A DNA stretch of 12,702 nt from Oscillospiraceae bacterium. GTDB lineage: Bacteria > Bacillota > Clostridia > Oscillospirales > Oscillospiraceae. How positions within the stretch are numbered: the stretch's first letter is position 1; every line of letters begins with the position of its first letter. Both the position numbers and the translations under genes were made by a program. The notes below the pieces were generated by a model. The model worked only from the letters and a program-made list of their open reading frames with translations, had not been told where the DNA came from and searched no databases. Below, in pieces: positions 1 to 5,487 of the stretch. The DNA is taken from the NCBI GenBank assembly GCA_031261245.1, contig JAISKU010000012.1, positions 1 through 12,702 on the forward strand, in the 5' to 3' direction.

Positions 1-116
1 ATGCGTGTTGAGGCTGCAATCCGTGACGAAAGTCGGTCATTGGGAAACTGAGAAGGCTGGATTGCAGACGCGAGGGCGAAAGCCCCGGAATCGCGCGAGT
101 CGGAAGACCTACATGC
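1..116 (+). promoter_or_regulatory. Cobalamin riboswitch aptamer, 5' end outside the window
   Basis: The 3' half of a class I cobalamin (B12) riboswitch, an RNA that binds adenosylcobalamin or a related corrinoid and shuts off downstream expression. Visible marks are the GGTCATTGGGAAACTGAGAAGG block at 35-55, which matches the family pattern of a CACTG-like box followed by GGGAAGG, and the terminal box AGTCGGAAGACCT at 98-110, corresponding to the family's AGYC-AGAAGACCTGCC box. A perfect 9-bp stem pairs CTGCAATCC (14-22) with GGATTGCAG (59-67) and encloses the first block, as in the btuB riboswitch. A GGGC-GAAA-GCCC hairpin lies at 74-85. The family's upstream core must lie before position 1. 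The element sits just before an ECF transporter operon, which fits B12-controlled uptake. Identification rests on motif recognition; an Rfam covariance search would settle it. Confidence 0.85.
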
Positions 117-171
117 CGAGAACGCGCTCCCTCACATGGGGACGCGGGACTGTACATTGCCCATGCCGGAC

Positions 172-208
172 ATGGCCACAACGCTTTTGCTGCTGTGGCC
201 ATTTTTTT
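172..208 (+). terminator. Intrinsic terminator, riboswitch expression platform
   Basis: A perfect 9-bp stem, ATGGCCACA (172-180) with TGTGGCCAT (194-202), is followed by seven T residues (202-208), a textbook Rho-independent terminator. It lies 62 bases after the riboswitch box and 32 bases before ecfT, so it is the likely off switch when corrinoid is bound. A competing hairpin, CCATG (161-165) with CATGG (171-175), overlaps the 5' arm and could be part of the antiterminated state; that part is inference. Confidence 0.88.
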
Positions 209-239
209 GCGCGCCGGGAGCGCGCGGGGGAGAGGGAAA

Positions 240-1142
240 ATGCGGGACACCTTTTACGGCTACCACCCGATTGTAAATATGGCGTATTTCGTCGCGGTTT
301 TGGCGTTCGCGATGTTTTTCACGCACCCGATTTGTCTTGCGATTTCGCTCGTCTGCGCGTTCGGCTACGCAATTTACATCAACGGCAAGAAGTCGCTTAA
401 AACCGCGCTTGTCGTCGCGCTGCCGATGCTGATTCTCACCGCGCTGATTAACCCCGCGTTCAATCATCAGGGCGGCACAATTCTGACGTACCTGCCGAGC
501 GGCAATCCGCTGACGCTCGAATCAATCCTGTACGGCGTCGCGGCGGCGGCAATGCTGATTACGGTAATCTACTGGTTTTCGTGCTTCAACGCCGTAATGA
601 CCTCGGACAAATTCGTGTACCTATTCGGACGCGTAATCCCCGCGCTGTCGCTGATACTGTCAATGGCTTTGCGGTTCGTTCCGCGCTTTCGGGCGCAGAT
701 AAAAGTCATCTCGAACGCGCAGAAGTGCGTCGGACGGGACGTGAGTAACGGCAGCCTGTGGCAGCGCGCGAAGCACGGGATTAAAATCCTCTCGATTATG
801 ATAACGTGGGCTTTGGAGAACGCGATTGAGACTGCCGACAGTATGAAAGGGCGCGGTTACGGTCTGCCGGGGCGCACGGCGTTCTCGATTTATCGTTTTG
901 ACCGCCGCGATGGCGCAGCCCTCGGCTTTGTCGCGGCTTGCGCGGCGTATATAATCGTCGGCGCGGCGACGGGCGGCTTAGAATGGCGGTGGTTCCCGAC
1001 CGTAGGGGGCGGCGTCCTCGACGCCCCGTATCCGATAAGCATATTTATTGTGTATTTTGTGCTGTGCGCAATGCCGCTGATTCTGAACGTAAAGGAGGAT
1101 TTCAAATGGCGAACGCTGAACAATACCGCATTGAAAACCTGA
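240..1142 (+). CDS. ecfT: ECF transporter transmembrane (T) component
   Basis: A 300-residue EcfT-type membrane protein, the scaffold that couples two ATPases to an S component in energy-coupling-factor vitamin importers. Hydrophobic segments lie near residues 12-45, 55-72, 96-118, 130-146, 226-245 and 266-283. The cytoplasmic coupling region runs from about 146 to 208 and ends in DSMKGRGYG (200-208), matching the R-G motif by which T components grip the ATPase grooves. The start at 240 is chosen because GGGGGAGAGGG stands just upstream; an in-frame ATG at 195 lies inside the terminator stem. Its last 37 bases overlap the next gene, whose strong ribosome site lies inside ecfT, so translation is probably coupled. 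Residues 255-264 are encoded by a palindromic repeat arm found twice more in the next gene. Family assignment is firm; the cobalamin-type substrate is inferred from the riboswitch. Confidence 0.85.
   Translation: MRDTFYGYHPIVNMAYFVAVLAFAMFFTHPICLAISLVCAFGYAIYINGKKSLKTALVVALPMLILTALINPAFNHQGGTILTYLPSGNPLTLESILYGVAAAAMLITVIYWFSCFNAVMTSDKFVYLFGRVIPALSLILSMALRFVPRFRAQIKVISNAQKCVGRDVSNGSLWQRAKHGIKILSIMITWALENAIETADSMKGRGYGLPGRTAFSIYRFDRRDGAALGFVAACAAYIIVGAATGGLEWRWFPTVGGGVLDAPYPISIFIVYFVLCAMPLILNVKEDFKWRTLNNTALKT
1002..1030 (+). repeat. In-frame palindromic repeat, single arm, in ecfT
   Basis: A GTAGGGG-headed, hairpin-forming segment around GGCGTC-CTC-GACGCC (1011-1025). Its first 22 bases match the left arm of the repeat at 2756 with one mismatch. 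It is read in frame as residues 255-264 of EcfT (VGGGVLDAPY) in the short stretch before the last membrane segment. The repeat at 2756 is read in the same frame as VGVGVLDD. Confidence 0.7.
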
Positions 1143-3820
1143 CCTTTACATACCCGGAGCGCGACGCTCCCGCGCTGTCGGAGATTAACCTCACCGTGAA
1201 TCGCGGCGAATTTCTCGTACTCTGCGGACACTCGGGCTGCGGCAAAACTACGCTCCTGCGGCAACTGAAACCATCAGCGGCTCCGCACGGGGTTCGCAGC
1301 GGCGAGATATTTTTTGAGAACACGCAGTTAGCCGAATTGTCGCACCGCGACGCGAGCGCGCGAATCGGCTTTGTCACGCAGTCGCCGGACAATCAGGTTG
1401 TGACGGATAAGGTGTGGCACGAATTGGCGTTCGGGCTCGAATCGCTCGGCCTGAAGCAATCGGAGATTCGCCTGCGCGTCGCGGAAATGGCATCGTTTTT
1501 CGGGATTCAAAACTGGTTTTACAAGAACGTCGGGGAACTGTCCGGCGGTCAAAAACAGCTGCTGAACCTCGCGTCGGTGATGTGTATGCAGCCCTCGGTG
1601 CTGATTCTCGACGAGCCGACAAGCCAGCTTGACCCGATTGCGGCGAGTGACTTTTTAGCGTCAATCGGCAAGATAAACCGCGAACTCGGCATTACGGTCA
1701 TAATGACCGAACACCGGCTCGAAGAAATTTTCCCGATGTGCGACCGCGCCGTGGTAATGGAAGGCGGGTGCATAATCGCGGACGGCGAGCCGCGCGAGGT
1801 CGCGTTGCAGCTCCGCGAGCGCGGGAGCGGAATGTTCCTCGCGATGCCGACGCCGATGCGCGTTTGGGCGGGCGTGGCGGGCGGTGTTTACGACGTTGCG
1901 GACGTTCCCGTAACCGTGCGCGACGGGCGTAATTGGATTGACGCCGTTACGAAAAACGGGACGATGTGGACATCGTCCCCTACGGTTGCGGCACGTCCCG
2001 TTGTAGGGGGCGATGTCCACATCGCCCCGCCGTATATTCCCGCAATCACCCTCGACGAAGTATGGTTCAAATACGAAAAAGACCTGCCGGACGTTGTGCG
2101 CGGCTTGTCGTTCACGGCGAATTACGGCGAGGTCGCGGCGATTCTCGGCGGGAACGGCACGGGGAAAACGACAACGCTCTCGCTGATTAGCGGCGTGAAC
2201 AAGCCCTATCGCGGCAAGGTGACGGTCGGCGAGTCGTGGGCGGCTCTGCCGCAGAACCCGCAAGCGCTTTTCGTGAAAAAAACCGTCCGCGAGGACCTGC
2301 GCGAGATGTCGCGCGACAACGAGTTGCTTGCGAGAACCGCAAAGCTCTGCCTGCTCGACGACCTGCTGGACTCGCACCCCTACGACCTGTCCGGCGGCGA
2401 ACAGCAACGCGCCGCGCTCGCGAAAGTCCTGCTGCTCCAACCGAAAATTCTCTTGCTCGATGAGCCGACTAAGGGCTTGGACGCGGAGTTCAAGCTGACG
2501 TTCGCGGCGATTCTCCGCAAGCTGACGGCGGCGGGCGTGGCGGTTGTTATGGTGTCGCACGACGTTGAGTTCTGCGCGGAACACGCGGACAGGTGCGCGA
2601 TGTTTTTTGACGGAAACATCGTCACGGAGGGCGCGCCGCGGGAGTTTTTCAGCGGCAACAGCTTTTACACTACGAGCGCGAACCGTATGGCGCGGCACGT
2701 TCTGCCCGAAGCCGTGACCGCGAACGATGTGATTGTTGCCTTGGGCGGCGTTCCCGTAGGGGTCGGCGTCCTCGACGACTCGTTTCAAAATGACGACATT
2801 AAATATGGCGGCGGGTCGTCGGGGACGCCGACCCTTACGCCCGTTTCTAAAAATTTTCCGCTAAAACGTAAAAATGCAACAATAATCTCCGCGCTGTGTC
2901 TGCTCGGTGCTATCATTTTTGCCGCGCTGAATTTTAGCGGTCTAAAAGCGTTTGTTTCAGGCGGCGACCTCGCCGTGAACGTCGCGGCGAACGGCGCGGA
3001 CGCGTGGAAGTACGTCGGCATTATAGTTGCGCTCGGCGTGTGCGCGGCGGGACTGGTGCTAAGTCTGACATACAAGCGGGACGACGCGCCCGCGCAGGTG
3101 CAAATGCCGACCGAAAAACGCAAGCTGTCAAAGCGAACGCTTGCAGCGGCCGCGATGATTTTACTCGCAATCCCGCTGACAATCTATATCGGCGTTTTCT
3201 ATCTCGGTGACCGCAAATATTACTTCATTTCGCTGCTGATTATTCTCGAAACAATGCTCCCGTTCGCGCTTGTGTTTGAATCGCGCAAACCGCAGGCGCG
3301 TGAGCTGGTGGTTATCGCGACGCTCTGCGCGATTGCCGTCGCGGGGCGCGCGGCGTTCTTTATGTTGCCGCAATTCAAACCTGTCGTCGCGCTTGTGATA
3401 ATCGCGGGCGTGGCGTTCGGCGGCGAATCGGGGTTCCTCGTCGGCGCAATGACGGGGTTCGTGTCGAATATGTTCTTCGGGCAGGGACCGTGGACGCCGT
3501 GGCAGATGTTTTCGTTCGGGATAATCGGGTTCCTCGCGGGGGTACTGTTCCGCAAAGGAATACTGCGCCGCAGCCGCGCCGCGCTGTGCGTGTTCGGTGC
3601 GCTCGCGACGCTCGTAATTTACGGCGGGATTATGGACACGGCGCAGATAATGATGTATCAGTCCGCGCCGACACGCGCGATGTTCCTCGCGGCGTACCTG
3701 CAAGGCATTCCGTTCAACCTCGTACACGCCGTCGCGACCGTCGTATTTCTGCTCGTCGTCGCGAACCCGATGCTCGAAAAACTCGACCGCATCAAGGTGA
3801 AATACGGCCTCGTGGAATGA
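1106..3820 (+). CDS. ECF transporter ATPase-ATPase-S component fusion protein
   Basis: A 904-residue protein joining three normally separate ECF subunits. Domain 1 (about 1-240) is an ABC ATPase with Walker A GHSGCGKTT (41-49), Q-loop Q92, signature LSGGQ (145-149), Walker B VLILDE (165-170) and switch H203. Domain 2 (about 314-535) is a second ATPase with Walker A GGNGTGKTT (348-356), signature LSGGE (428-432), Walker B ILLLDE (448-453) and H485. Both look catalytically complete. Residues 590-904 are a membrane domain: two hydrophobic segments (594-611, 636-655), a charged linker, then about six or seven more from 679 to 887, with FGQGPWTPWQMFSF at 791-804, resembling S components. The start at 1106 follows AAAGGAGGA (1091-1099). 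Linkers at 285-308 and 551-578 are encoded by palindromic repeats. With EcfT and the riboswitch this suggests a cobalamin importer (CbrT-like); cobinamide or a lower-ligand precursor remains possible. The gene ends 11 bp before a convergent gene, with no terminator seen. Confidence 0.88.
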   Translation: MANAEQYRIENLTFTYPERDAPALSEINLTVNRGEFLVLCGHSGCGKTTLLRQLKPSAAPHGVRSGEIFFENTQLAELSHRDASARIGFVTQSPDNQVVTDKVWHELAFGLESLGLKQSEIRLRVAEMASFFGIQNWFYKNVGELSGGQKQLLNLASVMCMQPSVLILDEPTSQLDPIAASDFLASIGKINRELGITVIMTEHRLEEIFPMCDRAVVMEGGCIIADGEPREVALQLRERGSGMFLAMPTPMRVWAGVAGGVYDVADVPVTVRDGRNWIDAVTKNGTMWTSSPTVAARPVVGGDVHIAPPYIPAITLDEVWFKYEKDLPDVVRGLSFTANYGEVAAILGGNGTGKTTTLSLISGVNKPYRGKVTVGESWAALPQNPQALFVKKTVREDLREMSRDNELLARTAKLCLLDDLLDSHPYDLSGGEQQRAALAKVLLLQPKILLLDEPTKGLDAEFKLTFAAILRKLTAAGVAVVMVSHDVEFCAEHADRCAMFFDGNIVTEGAPREFFSGNSFYTTSANRMARHVLPEAVTANDVIVALGGVPVGVGVLDDSFQNDDIKYGGGSSGTPTLTPVSKNFPLKRKNATIISALCLLGAIIFAALNFSGLKAFVSGGDLAVNVAANGADAWKYVGIIVALGVCAAGLVLSLTYKRDDAPAQVQMPTEKRKLSKRTLAAAAMILLAIPLTIYIGVFYLGDRKYYFISLLIILETMLPFALVFESRKPQARELVVIATLCAIAVAGRAAFFMLPQFKPVVALVIIAGVAFGGESGFLVGAMTGFVSNMFFGQGPWTPWQMFSFGIIGFLAGVLFRKGILRRSRAALCVFGALATLVIYGGIMDTAQIMMYQSAPTRAMFLAAYLQGIPFNLVHAVATVVFLLVVANPMLEKLDRIKVKYGLVE
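1958..2028. repeat. Compound palindromic repeat in the linker between the two ATPase domains
   Basis: Two 26-base arms (1958-1983 and 2003-2028) are inverted copies of each other with 24 of 26 positions matching, separated by 19 bases. Each arm is itself palindromic: GGGACGATGT-GG-ACATCGTCCC at 1958-1979 and GGGGCGATGT-CC-ACATCGCCCC at 2007-2028. The outer edge of each arm reads GTAGGGG or its complement, as in the other copies. It is translated without stops as residues 285-308, between ATPase 1 and ATPase 2. Confidence 0.85.
2756..2838. repeat. Inverted repeat in the linker between ATPase 2 and the S domain
   Basis: Two 27-base inverted arms (2756-2782 and 2812-2838) match at 24 of 27 positions and are separated by 29 AT-richer bases. 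The left arm starts with GTAGGGGTCGGCGTCC and shares 21 of its first 22 bases with the segment in ecfT at 1002-1023. It is translated in frame as residues 551-578, a Gly/Ser-rich stretch between the last ATPase element and the first membrane segment of the S domain. Confidence 0.85.
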
Positions 3821-3831
3821 GCGCCGTGCTC

Positions 3832-4530
3832 TTACTTCACCACTTTTCCGAATATGTAGAACGCGTCGTACTCGCTGACCGAGATCGGGTAGTACTCCGG
3901 ATTGTGCGAAATCAGCCCGCGCCGCCCGAATTCCTTGCAGTACACCTCGCTATTGAGCACAAAAATCCCGATCTCGCCGAGATTCAGCGTCTCCTGCTTG
4001 CGGACGTACACAATCTGACCGTTTTCAAACGTCGGCTCCATGCTGTCGCCGCTGATTCGCAGCGCGTAATCGGCGTCGTAGGGTACGGAGTCGTCGATTT
4101 CGATGTCGATGAAGTCAGCATAGTCGAGGAACACGCCCGCTCCGGCCGACGCCGGCATGTCATACAGGCGAATCATCCGCTTGGGCGCGCGCGGCGGCTC
4201 CGCCTCGGGCGCGACCGCAAGCTCTACCGCGCGCTCGACAAAGCGCGTATCGCTCCGCAAGAATTCCGAGTATTCCTTCAGCCTCTGCAGCCCGAGCGCG
4301 TTCAAATCCGCGCGGCTGTCGATAAATACGCCGTAGGGGTCGCGCACGCCGTACAGCTCGCACAGCCGCAGAAAGGTGAGCGCGTCGGGCTTCGTCGCGC
4401 CCTGCTCCCACTTTGACACCGCCTTATCCGTGAACGGCGTGCCGAGCGCGGTCAGCCGCGCCGCGACCTCCGCCTGCGAAAATCCGGACGCGCCCCGGAG
4501 CCGTTTTAGTATTGTGCCGAACCTATCCAT
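3832..4530 (-). CDS. XRE-family repressor with S24 (LexA-like) autocleavage domain
   Basis: A 232-residue repressor of the LexA/CI type. Residues 1-70 form an HTH domain (FSQAEVAARL 17-26; KAVSKWEQG 36-44). Residues 120-232 form an S24 peptidase domain with candidate cleavage site Ala129-Gly130 in PASAGAG, catalytic Ser163 in SGDSMEP and Lys199 in YCKEF. Spacing from cleavage Gly to Ser (33) and Ser to Lys (36) is close to LexA's 34 and 37, so RecA-stimulated self-cleavage is plausible. The start at 4530 gives the usual MDRFGTIL HTH beginning behind GGGGTGAT; an in-frame ATG at 4623 would read through the operators and promoter and is rejected. The gene is transcribed away from a methyltransferase and a Y-family polymerase, which it probably represses together with itself. 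A cryptic prophage repressor is possible, but no phage genes surround it. Confidence 0.9.
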   Translation of the reverse strand: MDRFGTILKRLRGASGFSQAEVAARLTALGTPFTDKAVSKWEQGATKPDALTFLRLCELYGVRDPYGVFIDSRADLNALGLQRLKEYSEFLRSDTRFVERAVELAVAPEAEPPRAPKRMIRLYDMPASAGAGVFLDYADFIDIEIDDSVPYDADYALRISGDSMEPTFENGQIVYVRKQETLNLGEIGIFVLNSEVYCKEFGRRGLISHNPEYYPISVSEYDAFYIFGKVVK

Positions 4531-4554
4531 ATTATCACCCCGATATTTTTTTAC

Positions 4555-4583
4555 ATAATACACCGCCGCGGGAGAGTTGTCAA
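4555..4583 (-). promoter_or_regulatory. Sigma-A promoter of the S24 repressor
   Basis: Reading leftward, TTGACA (4583-4578), a 17-base spacer and TATTAT (4560-4555) form a near-perfect promoter. Transcription would start near 4548, giving a leader of about 18 bases that carries the repressor's GGGGTGAT ribosome site. The palindrome at 4590-4608 lies immediately upstream of its -35 box. Confidence 0.82.
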
Positions 4584-4589
4584 GCATAA

Positions 4590-4608
4590 TTTCTCCTAAT
4601 TGGAGAAA
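4590..4608. promoter_or_regulatory. Candidate operator 1 for the S24 repressor
   Basis: A perfect inverted repeat, TTTCTCC-TAATT-GGAGAAA. It lies between the two divergent -35 boxes and shares its half-site (TCTCC/T) and 5-base spacing with the palindrome at 4623-4637. The centres are 31 bp apart, about three helical turns, so dimers could bind on the same face. Operator identity is inferred from position and symmetry. Confidence 0.7.
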
Positions 4609-4616
4609 AATATTTC

Positions 4617-4645
4617 TTGACATCTCTGTAAAAGAGAATTATTAT
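4617..4645 (+). promoter_or_regulatory. Sigma-A promoter of the methyltransferase-polymerase operon
   Basis: TTGACA (4617-4622), a 17-base spacer and TATTAT (4640-4645) point rightward, with an expected start near 4652. Its strength implies that it must be repressed most of the time. The palindrome filling its spacer is the obvious place for that. Confidence 0.85.
4623..4637. promoter_or_regulatory. Candidate operator 2, inside the rightward promoter spacer
   Basis: The inverted repeat TCTCT-GTAAA-AGAGA sits wholly between the -35 and -10 boxes of the rightward promoter. A repressor dimer bound here would block RNA polymerase. It resembles the palindrome at 4590-4608 in arm sequence and spacing, so both are probably read by the adjacent S24 repressor. 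Confidence 0.7.
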
Positions 4646-4685
4646 ATGGTATACGCAGTGAGACCGAAAAGGATGTGTTAGTGCG

Positions 4686-5465
4686 ATGGACGGGAAAAAC
4701 TACGCGGACGTAAACGCGGAGACGTTTGACCGCTGGGTCGAAAACGGCTGGGAGTGGGGCGTTCCGATAACCCGCGAGGAGTACGCCGCCGCCGGGCGCG
4801 GAGTGTGGCGCGTTTTGCTGACGCCGACAAAGCCGGTTCCGTCGGAGTGGTTCGCGCCGTTTTTGAAAGACGGGCGGCTCGACGGCGTGAAGCTTCTCGG
4901 CCTGGCGAGCGGCGGAGGGCAGCAGATGCCGATTTTCGCGGCGCTCGGAGCAACCGGCACGGTGCTCGACTACTCCGACGCGCAGCTCGCGAGCGAAAGG
5001 CTCGTGTCGGAGCGCGAGGGCTACGCCATTGATATCGTAAAAGCGGACATGACAAAACGCCTGCCGTTCGACGATGCGGCGTTCGACGTGATTTTCCACC
5101 CCGTCGCCAACTGCTACATCGAGGATGTACAGCACGTTTGGAACGAGTGCTACCGCGTGCTGAAGCCCGGCGGGGTGCTGCTCGCCGGTATGGACAGCGG
5201 CCTGAATTTTCTCATCGAAAAGGACGAGGAGCCGCTAATAATCAAGAACAAGCTGCCGTTTAATCCGTTAAAAGACCCGGTGCTGATGGAAACGCTGAAG
5301 CAAAACGACGACGGCGTGCAGTTTAGCCACTCGCTCGAGGAGCAGCTCGGCGGGCAGCTGAAAGCCGGGCTGCGGCTCACCGCCTTATTCGACGATTACA
5401 ACGGCAGCGGCGCGTTGCGCGAGTACGCGCCGACATTTATCGCCACGCGGGCAGTGAAGGATTGA
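4686..5465 (+). CDS. Class I SAM-dependent methyltransferase
   Basis: A 259-residue protein of the Methyltransf_11 type. The SAM-binding loop is LLGLASGGG (70-78), the acidic residue after strand 2 is D95 in VLDYS, the SAM-adenine region is DMTKRLPF (121-128), AFDVIF is at 132-137 and the post-motif YRVLKPGG at 156-163. The N-terminal 60 residues carry several Trp residues (17, 22, 24, 41, 55) and may shape the substrate pocket. It lacks the (D/N)PPY motif of adenine-N6 DNA methylases and the PCQ motif of C5 DNA methylases, so a small-molecule, RNA or protein substrate is more likely; I cannot name it. The start is the first in-frame ATG, with AAAAGGA 12 bases upstream. It is the first gene behind the repressor-controlled promoter and lies 22 bp before the polymerase gene, suggesting damage-induced co-expression. 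Confidence 0.82.
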   Translation: MDGKNYADVNAETFDRWVENGWEWGVPITREEYAAAGRGVWRVLLTPTKPVPSEWFAPFLKDGRLDGVKLLGLASGGGQQMPIFAALGATGTVLDYSDAQLASERLVSEREGYAIDIVKADMTKRLPFDDAAFDVIFHPVANCYIEDVQHVWNECYRVLKPGGVLLAGMDSGLNFLIEKDEEPLIIKNKLPFNPLKDPVLMETLKQNDDGVQFSHSLEEQLGGQLKAGLRLTALFDDYNGSGALREYAPTFIATRAVKD

Positions 5466-5487
5466 CGGCGCCGACGGGGGTGAGCGT

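Noticed and set aside
3..116. Pairing of GCGTGT (3-8) with ACATGC (111-116) as the closing stem of a complete short riboswitch
   Set aside because: It includes a wobble pair and leaves out the conserved 5' core of the cobalamin class; comparison with the btuB riboswitch indicates that the true 5' part lies before the window.
195..239. Earlier in-frame ATG for ecfT at 195
   Set aside because: It lies inside the 3' arm of the terminator and has no ribosome site; the ATG at 240 has a strong one.
938..1105. Longer N-terminus for the ABC fusion protein, starting deep inside ecfT
   Set aside because: The added residues are arginine-rich out-of-frame reading of ecfT, and AAAGGAGGA directly precedes the ATG at 1106, where the ATPase domain begins normally.
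1661..2788. Long open frame on the minus strand opposite the ATPase fusion
   Set aside because: It is rich in Arg and His, has no recognisable domain, and mirrors a GC-rich gene with clear ABC motifs; it is a shadow of codon bias.
4333..4342. GTAGGGGTCG inside the repressor gene, resembling the head of the palindromic repeat
   Set aside because: The match covers only about ten bases, there is no paired arm, and the encoded stretch fits the normal domain; it is probably chance.
4531..4623. Longer N-terminus for the S24 repressor
   Set aside because: It would translate both the operator and the repressor's own promoter; the HTH domain starts as expected at 4530.
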